From an uncultured Prevotella sp. (GTDB lineage: Bacteria; Bacteroidota; Bacteroidia; Bacteroidales; Bacteroidaceae), in NCBI GenBank assembly GCA_946540435.1, contig CAMNII010000010.1, forward strand, positions 1 through 59,576: a DNA stretch of 59,576 bases, in the 5' to 3' direction. Position numbers and translations under genes: made by a program. Every line of letters begins with the position of its first letter. Position 1 is the stretch's first letter. The notes beneath the pieces are model-generated. The model ran no database searches, was not told the origin of the DNA, and was given only the letters and a program-made list of their open reading frames with translations. Positions 35,499 through 47,933 of the stretch are shown in pieces.

Positions 35499-35696
35499 AT
35501 GAAGAAAAGCATCATTTCAATAGTTGCCGACAGACGGCGTCCATACGACAAGCCCGACACCATGGTGTTTTTGTCGAAGAATGAACCGACAATGATAACG
35601 GGTTCTGACAAGAAAAGAGAATTGGACATCATCGAGGATGAGGAGGAGGAATGGCCTTCCGATCCTGGTACTGGAAAACCGTTGTCGCCATGGTGA
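35499..35696 (+). CDS. Small acidic hypothetical protein (65 aa)
   Basis: An ATG 12 bases after the surface-protein stop, preceded by AAGGAGAG, opens a 65-codon frame. The protein begins MKKSIISIVADRRRPYD, becomes strongly acidic (IIEDEEEEWPSDP) and ends GTGKPLSPW. It has no signal peptide or membrane segment. Tight spacing and the purine-rich site favour a real gene in the same transcript. No family is recognised. It ends 8 bases before the convergent DUF4435-like gene. Confidence 0.5.
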   Translation: MKKSIISIVADRRRPYDKPDTMVFLSKNEPTMITGSDKKRELDIIEDEEEEWPSDPGTGKPLSPW

Positions 35697-35703
35697 CAGC
35701 GGG

Positions 35704-36771
35704 CTATCCTTCCGGCGGGCAGGCTGGAACCATTCTGCTTTCCACATCGCTGACGATGCGGCGGAAGAGGTCGGCCTGCTGATAGCCGGTGTTACGGCGG
35801 AGAAGGGTCTGAATGTCGGTGATGCTTCCGTTGTAACAGGCCAGTTCGTTGCGTCGCTGCGTGTCGTGCAGGCTCTGGTGGGAGATTTCCTGTTGCTGCT
35901 CTCGGATGAGTTTATCACAGATGGCTTTAAGCATGGGGAAGACGACTTTGTCCATGAGGTGGTGACCCTGAATAAAAAGGTAGGTAGTCTCCGGGGTCAC
36001 GCCGAGCCTGATAAGGTCGTCCTTGGTATGAAGGTAGCTCTTTTTGGCATCGGGGTTGAGCTGCTGCAACTGTACGATTTTCGAAGCCACCTTCCGCTTG
36101 ACGTTGGCAATAAGGCGTGGTGCGCGCTCAAGGGTGAAATGTCCAGGCTCGATGACATGCAGGAAATGAGTGATGGAGAAGTCGGCATAGTTGGGGGTAC
36201 GGTAGTACCAGATGCTCCAGACAAAGAGCGGAAAGATAGCGACGGAATACTGCCGGAGGTATTCTTCGATATCGAAAAGCTGATGGTCGTTGAGTGTTGC
36301 TGCCACACAGATGTCGCGCAGCGACGGTGCGTAGCACTGCAGATTTTCTATGGCATAGGCATAGGTATGGAACACATAGGGATTGCTGACAATGACTCTT
36401 GAGGCTGCCGTTGCCCCTTGCTCGAGATAGTCGTAGTCGGCATCGACGCAGGCTATCATGTTTTGCCCGACATGCTGCGTAAGCAACTTCATGATGGCGG
36501 CCTTTTTCCCCCGTTCCAGCTTTCCGACCTTTGTGGGGAGCATGACTTCGAAGTATCTGCTGTCGTCCTCAAGGCCACTGAACACGGAGCGCCAGAAGAA
36601 GATGTCGTCGTAGGCTTCGACATAGGCAACGATGCGCCTCCTCGCCGTCTTGGGTCGAAGCTTGTTGGCGGCTTCGATATAGGCTGAGGAGACATAGAGC
36701 GACGAGCCCTGATGAGTCTTTCCCTGACCGTCGCTACGCGTACCGTATGTATCGTTCTTATTCTGAGACAT
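35704..36771 (-). CDS. DUF4435/TOPRIM protein, PARIS AriB-like
   Basis: A 355-residue cytosolic protein. The N-terminal half has a TOPRIM-type active site: E52 in IVAYVEAYDDIFFW, and D110, D112, D114 in IACVDADYDYL. This layout is what the DUF4435 family shows; AriB, the toxic effector nuclease of the anti-phage PARIS system, belongs there. The C-terminal half (LPTSIG-free; with FHTYAYAIENLQCY and a helical end with NGSITDIQTLLRRNTGY) is of unknown fold. The start is placed at 36771 because the upstream ATPase stop overlaps it (TAATG), showing coupled translation. Effector of the pair, by analogy; it may instead be an uncharacterised relative. Confidence 0.8.
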   Translation of the reverse strand: MSQNKNDTYGTRSDGQGKTHQGSSLYVSSAYIEAANKLRPKTARRRIVAYVEAYDDIFFWRSVFSGLEDDSRYFEVMLPTKVGKLERGKKAAIMKLLTQHVGQNMIACVDADYDYLEQGATAASRVIVSNPYVFHTYAYAIENLQCYAPSLRDICVAATLNDHQLFDIEEYLRQYSVAIFPLFVWSIWYYRTPNYADFSITHFLHVIEPGHFTLERAPRLIANVKRKVASKIVQLQQLNPDAKKSYLHTKDDLIRLGVTPETTYLFIQGHHLMDKVVFPMLKAICDKLIREQQQEISHQSLHDTQRRNELACYNGSITDIQTLLRRNTGYQQADLFRRIVSDVESRMVPACPPEG

Positions 36772-37589
36772 TATTGGTCGGTGATGTCGGCTACGGCGGT
36801 GACGCTGTCCATCCATCCGTCCATGATGAGCGCGGGCGAGTGGGTGGTGAGGATGACCTGTACATTGGGGTTGAGCTCAACTATGAGGTCGATGAGACGC
36901 TGTTGCCAGTCGATATGGAGGCTCACTTCCGGCTCATCGAGGAAAAGGACATAGTTCTCATTGTCTTCTACAAGCACGGTGAGGAGAATGGCAAGCATCT
37001 GCTTCTCGCCACTGGAAAGCTGGTAGGGCACGAGCGTCTCTCCAATCTGTGAAAAGCGTATCTCGTTCTCGGTGCGGATGATGGACTTACCGGTGCTCGA
37101 GAAGAGGTCGTCGACGATATCTTGAAAGCGCGTCTTCCGCTGCGAGAGTTCTTGCGCACGCTGTGCGGCATCGGGTCCGCCGGACTGTAGCACCTCAATA
37201 ATCCTATTCCCGACGTTCACCTGATAGTCCAGGTATTTGCGTTGCAGGTGATAGAGTTGGAAGTCGAGCGCTGAGGAGATGCGCGGGTCGACGTGGGTCA
37301 TCGTGCCCAGATCGAGCACGGGCGAGTCGAGGGTACGGATGAGGTCGTAGCGTATCCACCGTGCATCCTCGGGAAAGACGTCAAGCTTGACGCCTTTAAG
37401 CATATGACTGGGAAACTCACCGCCTCCAGAGAGGCTTTTGATGACCTTGTTCAGAATGGTGCTCTTTCCCTCTCCGTTGATACCACTGAGGATGTTCACC
37501 TGACGGTTGAGGTTCCAAACGACGTGGTGCTTGCCGCTCCACAGGGAGTCAATCTCTATCCGTTTGATATAGTCAGCATATTTCTGCAT
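36771..37589 (-). CDS. ABC/AAA-type ATPase, PARIS AriA-like
   Basis: A 272-residue ATPase. It has Walker A GINGEGKST at 36-44, ABC signature LSSGEKQM near 190, Walker B VLFLDEPEVSLH near 218-228 and H-loop TTHSPALI near 250. A short helical middle (QAQ/RKTRF region, about 140-170) replaces the long coiled coil of SMC/RecF proteins. This is the AAA_15/21 type that pairs with DUF4435 in PARIS, where AriA is the sensor scaffold holding AriB. It is shorter than I recall for AriA. Its TAA shares one base with the ATG of the DUF4435-like gene. Own -7 element upstream. Confidence 0.82.
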   Translation of the reverse strand: MQKYADYIKRIEIDSLWSGKHHVVWNLNRQVNILSGINGEGKSTILNKVIKSLSGGGEFPSHMLKGVKLDVFPEDARWIRYDLIRTLDSPVLDLGTMTHVDPRISSALDFQLYHLQRKYLDYQVNVGNRIIEVLQSGGPDAAQRAQELSQRKTRFQDIVDDLFSSTGKSIIRTENEIRFSQIGETLVPYQLSSGEKQMLAILLTVLVEDNENYVLFLDEPEVSLHIDWQQRLIDLIVELNPNVQVILTTHSPALIMDGWMDSVTAVADITDQ

Positions 37590-37623
37590 AGTAGTAATCT
37601 CGATATTGGACTTTTATGTATTG

Positions 37624-37631
37624 CAAAGGTA
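37624..37631 (-). promoter_or_regulatory. -7 element of the ATPase/DUF4435 pair
   Basis: TACCTTTG followed by C on the minus strand, 34 bp upstream of the ATPase start. No TTTG was seen at the usual distance. The pair thus has its own promoter, divergent from the beta-galactosidase. Confidence 0.55.
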
Positions 37632-37728
37632 ATTGTTTTTGCGCCTTGACGGTGCTTTGGGAAAAACATTTACGATTAATTAACACAAACCCTTACTGGC
37701 AGATGATGGCATATTCAACGTTTCTTCG

Positions 37729-41385
<3,657 letters not shown>

Positions 41386-41407
41386 CAACACTGCTGATAA
41401 CGAAATA

Positions 41408-42172
41408 ATGAGTACCGTACTATATGAAGCTCCTGTCTTCGGACCCGTTCACAGCCGTCGGCTGGGCATCTCTCTGGGCATCAACCTGATGCCCGGCGAT
41501 GGCAAGGTATGCACCTTCGACTGTATCTACTGCGAATGCGGACTGAACAAAGACTTCCTGCCAAAAGGCAAACGGCCGACCCGACAGGAAGTGGCAGAAG
41601 CATTGGAACAAAAACTGCAACAGATGCAGGCTGAAGGCGCCATGCCCGACGTGCTCACCTTTGCCGGCAACGGGGAGCCCACAGCACATCCGCTGTTCGC
41701 CGGCATCATCGACGACACCATCCGACTGCGCGACCGCTATTGTCCGCAAGCCAAGGTATCGGTGCTGAGCAACGCCACGCAGCTGCACAGGCAGGATGTC
41801 GTGGAAGCGCTCAGGCGCATCGACAACAACATTCAGAAACTTGATACCGTAGACCCGGTATTCATAAGGAAAGTAGACCGGCCTACAGGACATTATGACG
41901 TAGAGACCATCGTCCGGCAACTGACCGGATTCGATGGACATGTCATCATACAAACCATGTTCCTCAGAGGACCACAAATCGACAACGCCACAGAATACTA
42001 TGTCGCCCCGTGGCTGGAGGCCGTCAAAGCCATCGCACCACAACAGGTGATGATCTACACCATCGACCGCGAAACGCCCTACCCTAACCTCAGCAAAGCG
42101 CCACGGGAAGTACTCGACGCCATCCGCGACCGCGTCATTGCAGCAGGAATCCCCTGCACAGCCAGCTATTAG
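41408..42172 (+). CDS. Radical SAM protein
   Basis: A 254-residue radical SAM enzyme with the 4Fe-4S cysteines C35, C39 and C42 (CTFDCIYC) and a SAM-binding GNGEPT motif (TFAGNGEPTAHP). It starts with FGPVHSRRLGISLGINLMP, typical of a conserved family sometimes annotated as wyosine-like or simply radical SAM. No second cluster motif is clear. The substrate is unknown. It likely shares the transcript of the beta-galactosidase (22-base gap) although no functional link is obvious. It converges on cysK with only 10 bases between stops and no visible terminator. Confidence 0.88.
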   Translation: MSTVLYEAPVFGPVHSRRLGISLGINLMPGDGKVCTFDCIYCECGLNKDFLPKGKRPTRQEVAEALEQKLQQMQAEGAMPDVLTFAGNGEPTAHPLFAGIIDDTIRLRDRYCPQAKVSVLSNATQLHRQDVVEALRRIDNNIQKLDTVDPVFIRKVDRPTGHYDVETIVRQLTGFDGHVIIQTMFLRGPQIDNATEYYVAPWLEAVKAIAPQQVMIYTIDRETPYPNLSKAPREVLDAIRDRVIAAGIPCTASY

Positions 42173-42182
42173 CAATTGGAAA

Positions 42183-43127
42183 CTACGGCATTTCGTCCTC
42201 ACTGAACAGAACCGTGCTGAGGTACCGCTCGCCCGTATCTGGCAGCAGAACGACAACACGCTTGCCGGCATTCTCCTCGCGGGAGGCAACCTGAACGGCT
42301 GCCCATACGGCAGCACCAGCAGAAATACCTACCAGCAGACCTTCCTGAGCGGCCAGCTGACGACCCGTACGAAGAGCGTCATCGTTGGACACGGCGATGA
42401 CTTCGTCGACTACCGAAGCATCATACGTGGCAGGAACAAAGCCGGCACCGATACCTTGTATCTTGTGAGGGCCACTCTTGCCTCCGCTGAGCACAGGCGA
42501 GGACAGCGGTTCTACAGCAACAATCCTCACTTGAGGGTTGTGCTCCTTCAGTGCCCGACCAACGCCAGAGACAGTACCGCCCGTGCCGGCACCGGCAACA
42601 AAAATATCTACGGTACCATCGGTGTCCTCCCAGATTTCCTGTCCGGTGGTGTGGTAATGGCATTCGGGATTAGCCATATTCTCGAACTGCTGAAGGATGA
42701 CTGCACCAGGCGTCATGTCACGGATAATCTCAGCAGCCTTGATAGCACCTGCCATCCCTTCGCTGCCAGGCGTCAGACGGACGTCGGCACCATAAGCGGC
42801 AACAAGTTTTCTGCGCTCTATACTCATCGTCTCGGGCATCGTCAGGATGAGGTGGTAGCCTTTCACGGCACTCACCAAAGCCAGTCCTACCCCGGTATTG
42901 CCGCTCGTCGGCTCTACAATGGTGGCGCCAGGCTTCAGCAACCCGCGACGTTCGGCGTCTTCTATCATCGCCAGAGCGACACGGTCTTTCACGCTACCAC
43001 CAGGATTGAAGAACTCTACTTTTGCAATGACGGGCGTGGCAAGGCCCAGCCGCGCAGAGAACCGGGCTAACTCCAAGAGTGGGGTGCGACCAATCAGGTC
43101 GGTGACTTTTTGGGCAATCTTAGTCAT
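42183..43127 (-). CDS. cysK: Cysteine synthase A
   Basis: The PLP enzyme O-acetylserine sulfhydrylase makes cysteine from O-acetylserine and sulfide. The 314-residue protein has the PLP lysine K47 in NPGGSVKDR, the substrate loop TSGNTGVG, the phosphate-binding [11 protein letters not shown] and a C-terminal [11 protein letters not shown]. Last gene of a three-gene string on this strand, 9 bases after the DoxX-like gene. Typical length. Confidence 0.95.
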   Translation of the reverse strand: MTKIAQKVTDLIGRTPLLELARFSARLGLATPVIAKVEFFNPGGSVKDRVALAMIEDAERRGLLKPGATIVEPTSGNTGVGLALVSAVKGYHLILTMPETMSIERRKLVAAYGADVRLTPGSEGMAGAIKAAEIIRDMTPGAVILQQFENMANPECHYHTTGQEIWEDTDGTVDIFVAGAGTGGTVSGVGRALKEHNPQVRIVAVEPLSSPVLSGGKSGPHKIQGIGAGFVPATYDASVVDEVIAVSNDDALRTGRQLAAQEGLLVGISAGAAVWAAVQVASREENAGKRVVVLLPDTGERYLSTVLFSEDEMP

Positions 43128-43136
43128 ATCGTTTGG

Positions 43137-44450
43137 TTATTGCTGGTCGGCAGGTTGGCTGTCGATCTGTTGTTTCTTTTTCTTTCTACGTACCCATTTG
43201 GTCCATGCCCACGCCCGGTCGGCAAGGGTCAGGAGCAAGAGGGGAACGACATACCAGAGCAGGATGGTCGTTGCTTTGCGAAGCGTAGAGGCTGCGGCAT
43301 GGTGTACAAAAGGCTGGCGGTCGAGCGAATCGGAGAACTGCTCCGTCCCAACCACCGGCAGGTCGTTATGGCTCCATTTCCCCACCACCGTACCATTATG
43401 CAACAGCATCAGACCGGGATTGCTGCGCACCATCGTCTTCAACGTGGTCTCATCGGTGGTCAGGAACGGGTATTCCGCACCGGTCCTGTCACTCCAGTCA
43501 GCACGCGCCTCTAAACCACTGGCGGTAAGTGCATAGAACGGATAGTGATGGGTGAGCGCATATTCATGCAACTGCTCAATATCCCCGAAATGGCGGTCGG
43601 AAGCCGTTTCTAAATGCGGGGCGATGAGCAGGAAGGTGTATCCATCAGCATGGAGTATTTCTTCTGTACGGTCCTCGCCTTCGTCATCCTCCATGGAAAG
43701 GTCGTGGATGGGAGGAACATAGCCCTGGCGTGTCTGGACGGTCCGCGCCTCGATGAATGTCCAGGTAGAATCTGGATAGTCTTCGAGTGTGAACTCCTGC
43801 CGATGCCCGTCTTTCTCCATGACAAAGGTGGTGGCATAGGCCGGCAGTTCCGCTCCCTCCGGAACCTGCATCGCCTCGGGGATATTCGCACCGATATGGT
43901 AAGGGCGGAAGTCGAAGACAGGAAGATAGTAGAGGCAGAAGCCGCTAAGGAAGAATACAAAGAGAATGGTGTACTGCACGACTATCCATTGGTTAGTCTG
44001 CGAGATGAGACGCATCATCCGCAGCGGCCACAAGGCTACGATGACGGCACACGCCGACAGCACGACATTTTTCCAGAACGTCATCCAATTGCTCAGATGG
44101 ACGGCATCGCCGAAACAACCGCAGTCGGAAATAGGGTTTGCAATGGCAAGCCACAGTGTCAGCGGGGTCATCAACGCCATGAGGCATAGCGAGATGCGGG
44201 TGACGAGACGGCGCTGGATGGCAAAGAGCAGACAGATGCCCAACGTAAACTCCAATGCCGCCAGCCCGACGGCCGCAACGATCAAGATAGTGTCCGTTGC
44301 CAACGAGTCGAGATGCATGGCCACCAGATAGTCATGAAGTTTGTACTGCGTGCCCATCGGGTCGACGGCTTTGACGAATCCCGAGAAGGTGAACACAGCG
44401 GCAAGCAGCAGCCTGCAGAGGTTGACGACGACCGTTTTTCCCATCTTCAA
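43137..44450 (-). CDS. DoxX/MauE-like membrane protein (BT_3928 family)
   Basis: A 437-residue inner-membrane protein. The N-terminal part has about four membrane segments with the DoxX/MauE feature FTFSGFVKAVDPMGTQYKLHDYL and a central NPISDCGCFGDAV, where two cysteines could be redox-active, as in MauE-type electron-transfer partners. A soluble thioredoxin-like domain probably follows (RTEEILHADGYTFLLIAPH, FYALTASG), then a last membrane segment and a basic C-terminus. The string DUF1599 - this gene - is conserved in Bacteroidetes; function unknown. It starts 3 bases after the DUF1599-like stop. Confidence 0.85.
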   Translation of the reverse strand: MKMGKTVVVNLCRLLLAAVFTFSGFVKAVDPMGTQYKLHDYLVAMHLDSLATDTILIVAAVGLAALEFTLGICLLFAIQRRLVTRISLCLMALMTPLTLWLAIANPISDCGCFGDAVHLSNWMTFWKNVVLSACAVIVALWPLRMMRLISQTNQWIVVQYTILFVFFLSGFCLYYLPVFDFRPYHIGANIPEAMQVPEGAELPAYATTFVMEKDGHRQEFTLEDYPDSTWTFIEARTVQTRQGYVPPIHDLSMEDDEGEDRTEEILHADGYTFLLIAPHLETASDRHFGDIEQLHEYALTHHYPFYALTASGLEARADWSDRTGAEYPFLTTDETTLKTMVRSNPGLMLLHNGTVVGKWSHNDLPVVGTEQFSDSLDRQPFVHHAAASTLRKATTILLWYVVPLLLLTLADRAWAWTKWVRRKKKKQQIDSQPADQQ

Positions 44451-44453
44451 GGC

Positions 44454-44999
44454 TTATTCCTCCACTAACTTGATAGCCCCAAAGACGGCATAGTTGATAA
44501 TATCCTGATAGTTGGAGTCGATACCCTCGCTGACAAGGGTCTCGCCGCCAAGGTCTTCCATCTCCTTGATGCGCTGAAGCTTGGTGAGAATCAGGTCGGT
44601 ATAGCTGCTGACGCGCATGCCTCGCCAGGCCTCATCATAGTCGTGGTTCTTACGAAGCATCAGCTCCAGGGTCGACGCTGCATAATGGTCATAAAGCTTC
44701 AGAGCCTCGTCGGGGGTGATGTCCACCTCGTCGACAAACCCTTTCTCAAGCTGTATGAGTCCCACGATACCATAGTTAATCAAGGCAATGAATTCCGGGC
44801 GGATGCCTTCGCCGACCAGACTTTCCTTCTTAATCTCAAGCGAACGGATGCGCTTGGCCTTGATAAAGAGCTGATCGGTGAGTGACTGCGGACGCAGGAT
44901 GCGCCACGATGCTCCGTAGTCGTGGAGTTTCTTCGCAAAGAGCGTACGGCACTCTGCCATCACGTTGCGAAACTGCTGTTCTGTCGAAATTGTATTCAT
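44454..44999 (-). CDS. DUF1599-family protein
   Basis: A 181-residue cytosolic protein with two related halves: KKLHDYGASWRILRPQSLTDQLFIKAKRIRSLE and KNHDYDEAWRGMRVSSYTDLILTKLQRIKEME segments, each with DYxxxW. This duplication is the DUF1599 hallmark; relatives are linked to nucleotide-modification or MazG-like all-alpha folds, but no activity is shown. The start at 44999 is taken because the conserved region begins there and a promoter lies just upstream; a longer frame extends further up but reads through that promoter. First gene of the DUF1599 - DoxX-like - cysK string. Confidence 0.88.
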   Translation of the reverse strand: MNTISTEQQFRNVMAECRTLFAKKLHDYGASWRILRPQSLTDQLFIKAKRIRSLEIKKESLVGEGIRPEFIALINYGIVGLIQLEKGFVDEVDITPDEALKLYDHYAASTLELMLRKNHDYDEAWRGMRVSSYTDLILTKLQRIKEMEDLGGETLVSEGIDSNYQDIINYAVFGAIKLVEE

Positions 45000-45008
45000 A
45001 ATGGTCTG

Positions 45009-45038
45009 CAAATTTACACAAAAAGACCGACTTACAAA
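45009..45038 (-). promoter_or_regulatory. Promoter of the DUF1599-cysK string
   Basis: Minus strand: TTTG (45038-45035), 18 bp, TAAATTTG (45016-45009). The -7 element ends 9 bases before the ATG, so the leader is only a few bases long. It faces away from the ftsX promoter. Confidence 0.6.
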
Positions 45039-45066
45039 AGAAAATACGTAAAAAAACAAAAATAAT

Positions 45067-45097
45067 TTTGTTCTATAAGAAAGATGATGTACCTTTG
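45067..45097 (+). promoter_or_regulatory. Promoter of the ftsX string
   Basis: TTTG (45067-45070), 19 bp, TACCTTTG (45090-45097) followed by C. Full consensus; start codon 56 bp downstream. Confidence 0.8.
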
Positions 45098-45153
45098 CAG
45101 GGAAATTGCGATGATATGCCCTTTTTACCTCATTAGGCTCGCAAACAGACAGC

Positions 45154-46035
45154 ATGAAAAGGAATAAACAAAAGCGTAGGACACGCCGGGGGCTGCAAGC
45201 CCTCACCCTCTGCATCAGCACGGCTATGGTTCTGGTCTTGCTGGGAATGGTGGTACTATCCGTATTGTCGGCGCGCAACGTGTCGACCTACTTCCGCGAG
45301 AACCTGGAAGTGACGGTCACTCTTGAGGACGACATGAGTCCGAACGAGGCGCAGCAGTTCTGTAAGCGTCTGGAGAAGATGCCGTCGGTGAAGTCACTCG
45401 TCTATGTCAGCAAGGAGCAGGCACTGAAGGAGGGCATCCGAATGTTGGGCGTAGACCCTACGGAGTTCACCGAGGGCGAGAACCCCTTCACCTCGATGGT
45501 ACGGCTGACAATGCGTGCCGAATATGCCAACAACGACTCGCTGGCCGCCGTGGCATCCCGTCTGAAGGCCTACCCGAAGGTTGGCGAGGTACACTACCAG
45601 AAGAAACTCATCGACGCACTGAACCGACATCTGGCCAAGCTTAGCGCTTTCCTCCTGATACTGGCATTGCTGCTGACATGTGTCTCGTTCACACTCATCA
45701 ACAACACGGTACGTCTGGGCATCTATGCCCGCCGGTTCAGCATCCACACGATGAAACTCGTCGGTGCCTCGTGGAGCTTCATCCGAAAGCCTTTCGTCAA
45801 GCAGGCACTGACCGTCGGCATCGTTGCCGCTGTGCTCGCCTGCGTGATACTGGCAGCACTGGTCTATGCATGGTACGTACGCCAGCCCGGCATCACCGTT
45901 GCCATCACATGGAGCGTGATGGCAATCACCTTCGCCGTGATGTTCTTCTGCGGCATTGCCATCACCACCGTCTGTGCCCACATCTCAGTCAATGAGTTCC
46001 TGCGGATGAAAGCCGGTGAGCTATATAAGATCTGA
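45154..46035 (+). CDS. ftsX: Cell-division protein FtsX
   Basis: FtsX is the membrane half of the FtsEX ABC complex that couples septal cell-wall cleavage to division. The 293-residue protein has the family order: N-terminal membrane segment (about 20-42), a periplasmic domain (NLEVTVTLEDDMSP), then three membrane segments with LRMKAGELY-type C-terminus. The partner FtsE is not in the window. First gene of a six-gene string ftsX - DUF3098 - uppP - truB - queA - folK. Confidence 0.94.
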   Translation: MKRNKQKRRTRRGLQALTLCISTAMVLVLLGMVVLSVLSARNVSTYFRENLEVTVTLEDDMSPNEAQQFCKRLEKMPSVKSLVYVSKEQALKEGIRMLGVDPTEFTEGENPFTSMVRLTMRAEYANNDSLAAVASRLKAYPKVGEVHYQKKLIDALNRHLAKLSAFLLILALLLTCVSFTLINNTVRLGIYARRFSIHTMKLVGASWSFIRKPFVKQALTVGIVAAVLACVILAALVYAWYVRQPGITVAITWSVMAITFAVMFFCGIAITTVCAHISVNEFLRMKAGELYKI

Positions 46036-46050
46036 CAGTAATAACAACAT

Positions 46051-46332
46051 ATGAACAATACAATCAACGAAAAAGAAATACGCGTCGCCAACAAGAACAC
46101 CGACGCTCGAAAGGACTATGCCTTCGGCAAGACAAACTTCATCCTGCTGGCTGTGGGCATGGCAGTCGTCATCATCGGATTCCTGCTCATGAGTGGCGGC
46201 AGTTCATCGGCCGAAGCCTACAACCCCGACATCTTCAGCGTACGCCGCATCAAGGTAGCCCCCGTAGTGTGTTTCCTTGGTTTCATCTCGATGGTCTATG
46301 CCATCGTCTACAAACCCAAAGACAACAAATAA
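46051..46332 (+). CDS. DUF3098 small membrane protein
   Basis: A 93-residue protein with two membrane segments (FILLAVGMAVVIIGFLLM and VVCFLGFISMVYAIVY) joined by a short loop with NPDIFSVRRIKVAP. Together with ftsX and uppP next to it, this is the DUF3098 family of Bacteroidetes. Function unknown, probably linked to the cell envelope by context. It starts 15 bases after ftsX. Confidence 0.9.
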   Translation: MNNTINEKEIRVANKNTDARKDYAFGKTNFILLAVGMAVVIIGFLLMSGGSSSAEAYNPDIFSVRRIKVAPVVCFLGFISMVYAIVYKPKDNK

Positions 46333-46335
46333 GAC

Positions 46336-47199
46336 ATGACTGTTATCCAGACCATCATCCTGGCCATTGTGGAAGGACTGACGGAGTTCCTGCCAGTATC
46401 CTCTACCGGCCATATGATAATCACCCAGAGCCTCCTCGGCATCGAGAGCACACCGTTTGTCAAAGCCTTCACCATCATTATACAGTTCGGAGCCATCCTG
46501 TCGGTCGTATGCCTCTACTGGAAACGCTTCTTCCGACTCAACCACACACCGGCACCAGAGGGAAGCACGTCATGGCAACGGTTCATCCACAAATGGGACT
46601 TCTACTGGAAATTGTTGGTGGCCTTCGTGCCGGCCGTCATCATCGGCTTCATCGGAAAAGCATCAGGACTCATCGACCGCTTCCTCGAAAGTGTTGAAGT
46701 AGTAGCTGTGATGCTGGTCGTCGGAGGCATCTTCATGCTGTTCTGCGACAAGATCTTCAACAAGGGAAGCGAAGAGAACGCCATCACCGAGCGGAGGGCA
46801 TTCCGCATCGGTCTCTTCCAGTGCATAGCCATGATACCGGGCGTATCACGGTCGATGGCAACCATCGTAGGCGGCATGGCACAGAAGCTCACCCGCCGCG
46901 CTGCAGCGGAGTTTTCCTTCTTCCTGGCCGTACCCACCATGGCTGCTGCCACAGCACTCGACGTGCTGGAGCTGTTCTTCGGCAGCGATGCCGATACGAA
47001 CTGGGCAACGCCCGACAACCTGCTCATGCTGGCACTCGGATGTGTCGTAGCCTTCATCGTGGCCCTGCTGGCCATGAAATGGTTCGTCGACTTCCTGGCG
47101 AAATACGGTTTCAAAGCGTTTGGCGTCTACCGCATCATCGTCGGCGGCATCATCCTGGCGATGCTCATCGCCGGACAATCACTTGTAATGGTTGACTGA
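46336..47199 (+). CDS. uppP: Undecaprenyl-diphosphatase UppP (BacA)
   Basis: This integral membrane phosphatase turns undecaprenyl diphosphate into the monophosphate carrier for cell-wall and surface polysaccharide synthesis, and raises bacitracin resistance. The 287 residues have the two active-site motifs [15 protein letters not shown] and GVSRSMATI and about eight membrane segments. Three bases separate it from the DUF3098 gene; truB starts 1 base after its stop. Confidence 0.95.
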   Translation: MTVIQTIILAIVEGLTEFLPVSSTGHMIITQSLLGIESTPFVKAFTIIIQFGAILSVVCLYWKRFFRLNHTPAPEGSTSWQRFIHKWDFYWKLLVAFVPAVIIGFIGKASGLIDRFLESVEVVAVMLVVGGIFMLFCDKIFNKGSEENAITERRAFRIGLFQCIAMIPGVSRSMATIVGGMAQKLTRRAAAEFSFFLAVPTMAAATALDVLELFFGSDADTNWATPDNLLMLALGCVVAFIVALLAMKWFVDFLAKYGFKAFGVYRIIVGGIILAMLIAGQSLVMVD

Positions 47200-47200
47200 T

Positions 47201-47896
47201 ATGGATTTTCTCGAAGGAGCTGTCATTGGCATCGACAAACCCTACCGGATGTCGAGTTTCGGAGCACTCGCCCATGTGCGCCATGTGCTGTCGAAGCGGC
47301 TGGGCGTAAAAAGGGTGAAAATGGGACATGCCGGAACGCTGGACCCATTAGCCACAGGCGTCCTCATCCTTTGCACGGGAAAGATGACCAAGCAGATTGA
47401 GCAACTGCAACTGCATACCAAGGAGTATACCGCCACCCTGCAGCTGGGTGCCACCACGCCCAGTTTCGACATGGAGCACGAGACGGATGCCACCTACCCT
47501 ACCGCCCACGTCACCCGCGAGCTCATCGACAGCATCCTACCTCGATTTATCGGCGACATACAACAGGTACCGCCTGCCTATAGTGCCGTCATGGTGAACG
47601 GAAAGCGGGCATACGACCTCAAGCGAAAGGGAGAAGAGGTGGAGCTCACCGCCAAGACCATCCACATCGACACCATCGAGGTAACCCATTTCGATGCCGA
47701 TGCCATGACGCTATCTGTCAGGGTGGTATGCGGAAAAGGAACTTACATCCGCTCACTGGCCCGCGACATCGGACAGGCACTGGGCACCGGAGCCTATCTG
47801 ACGGCATTACGGCGCACACGCGTCGGAAGCGTAAAGGTGGAGGAATGCATTGATTTCGACCACTTAGACGAGTGGCTCGACAAGGAGCTATCGTGA
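47201..47896 (+). CDS. truB: tRNA pseudouridine-55 synthase TruB
   Basis: TruB converts U55 in the T-loop of tRNAs to pseudouridine. The 231-residue protein has the catalytic aspartate D48 in GHAGTLDPLATGVL, plus KGTYIRSLARDIG. The ATG at 47201 is taken as start; an in-frame TTG at 47192 would overlap uppP and adds three residues only. It lacks the long C-terminal PUA extension of the E. coli protein. Confidence 0.95.
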   Translation: MDFLEGAVIGIDKPYRMSSFGALAHVRHVLSKRLGVKRVKMGHAGTLDPLATGVLILCTGKMTKQIEQLQLHTKEYTATLQLGATTPSFDMEHETDATYPTAHVTRELIDSILPRFIGDIQQVPPAYSAVMVNGKRAYDLKRKGEEVELTAKTIHIDTIEVTHFDADAMTLSVRVVCGKGTYIRSLARDIGQALGTGAYLTALRRTRVGSVKVEECIDFDHLDEWLDKELS

Positions 47897-47933
47897 TGAC
47901 GAGAACGAAGGAACAAGAAGTTAAAAACGAGAT

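Noticed and set aside
35704..37589. RecF/OLD-type recombination genes
   Set aside because: The ATPase lacks the long coiled coil and the partner TOPRIM is a separate DUF4435-like protein, which suits PARIS better than OLD or RecF.
45000..45278. Upstream extension of the DUF1599-like gene
   Set aside because: It would run through two divergent promoters and overlap the start of ftsX on the other strand.
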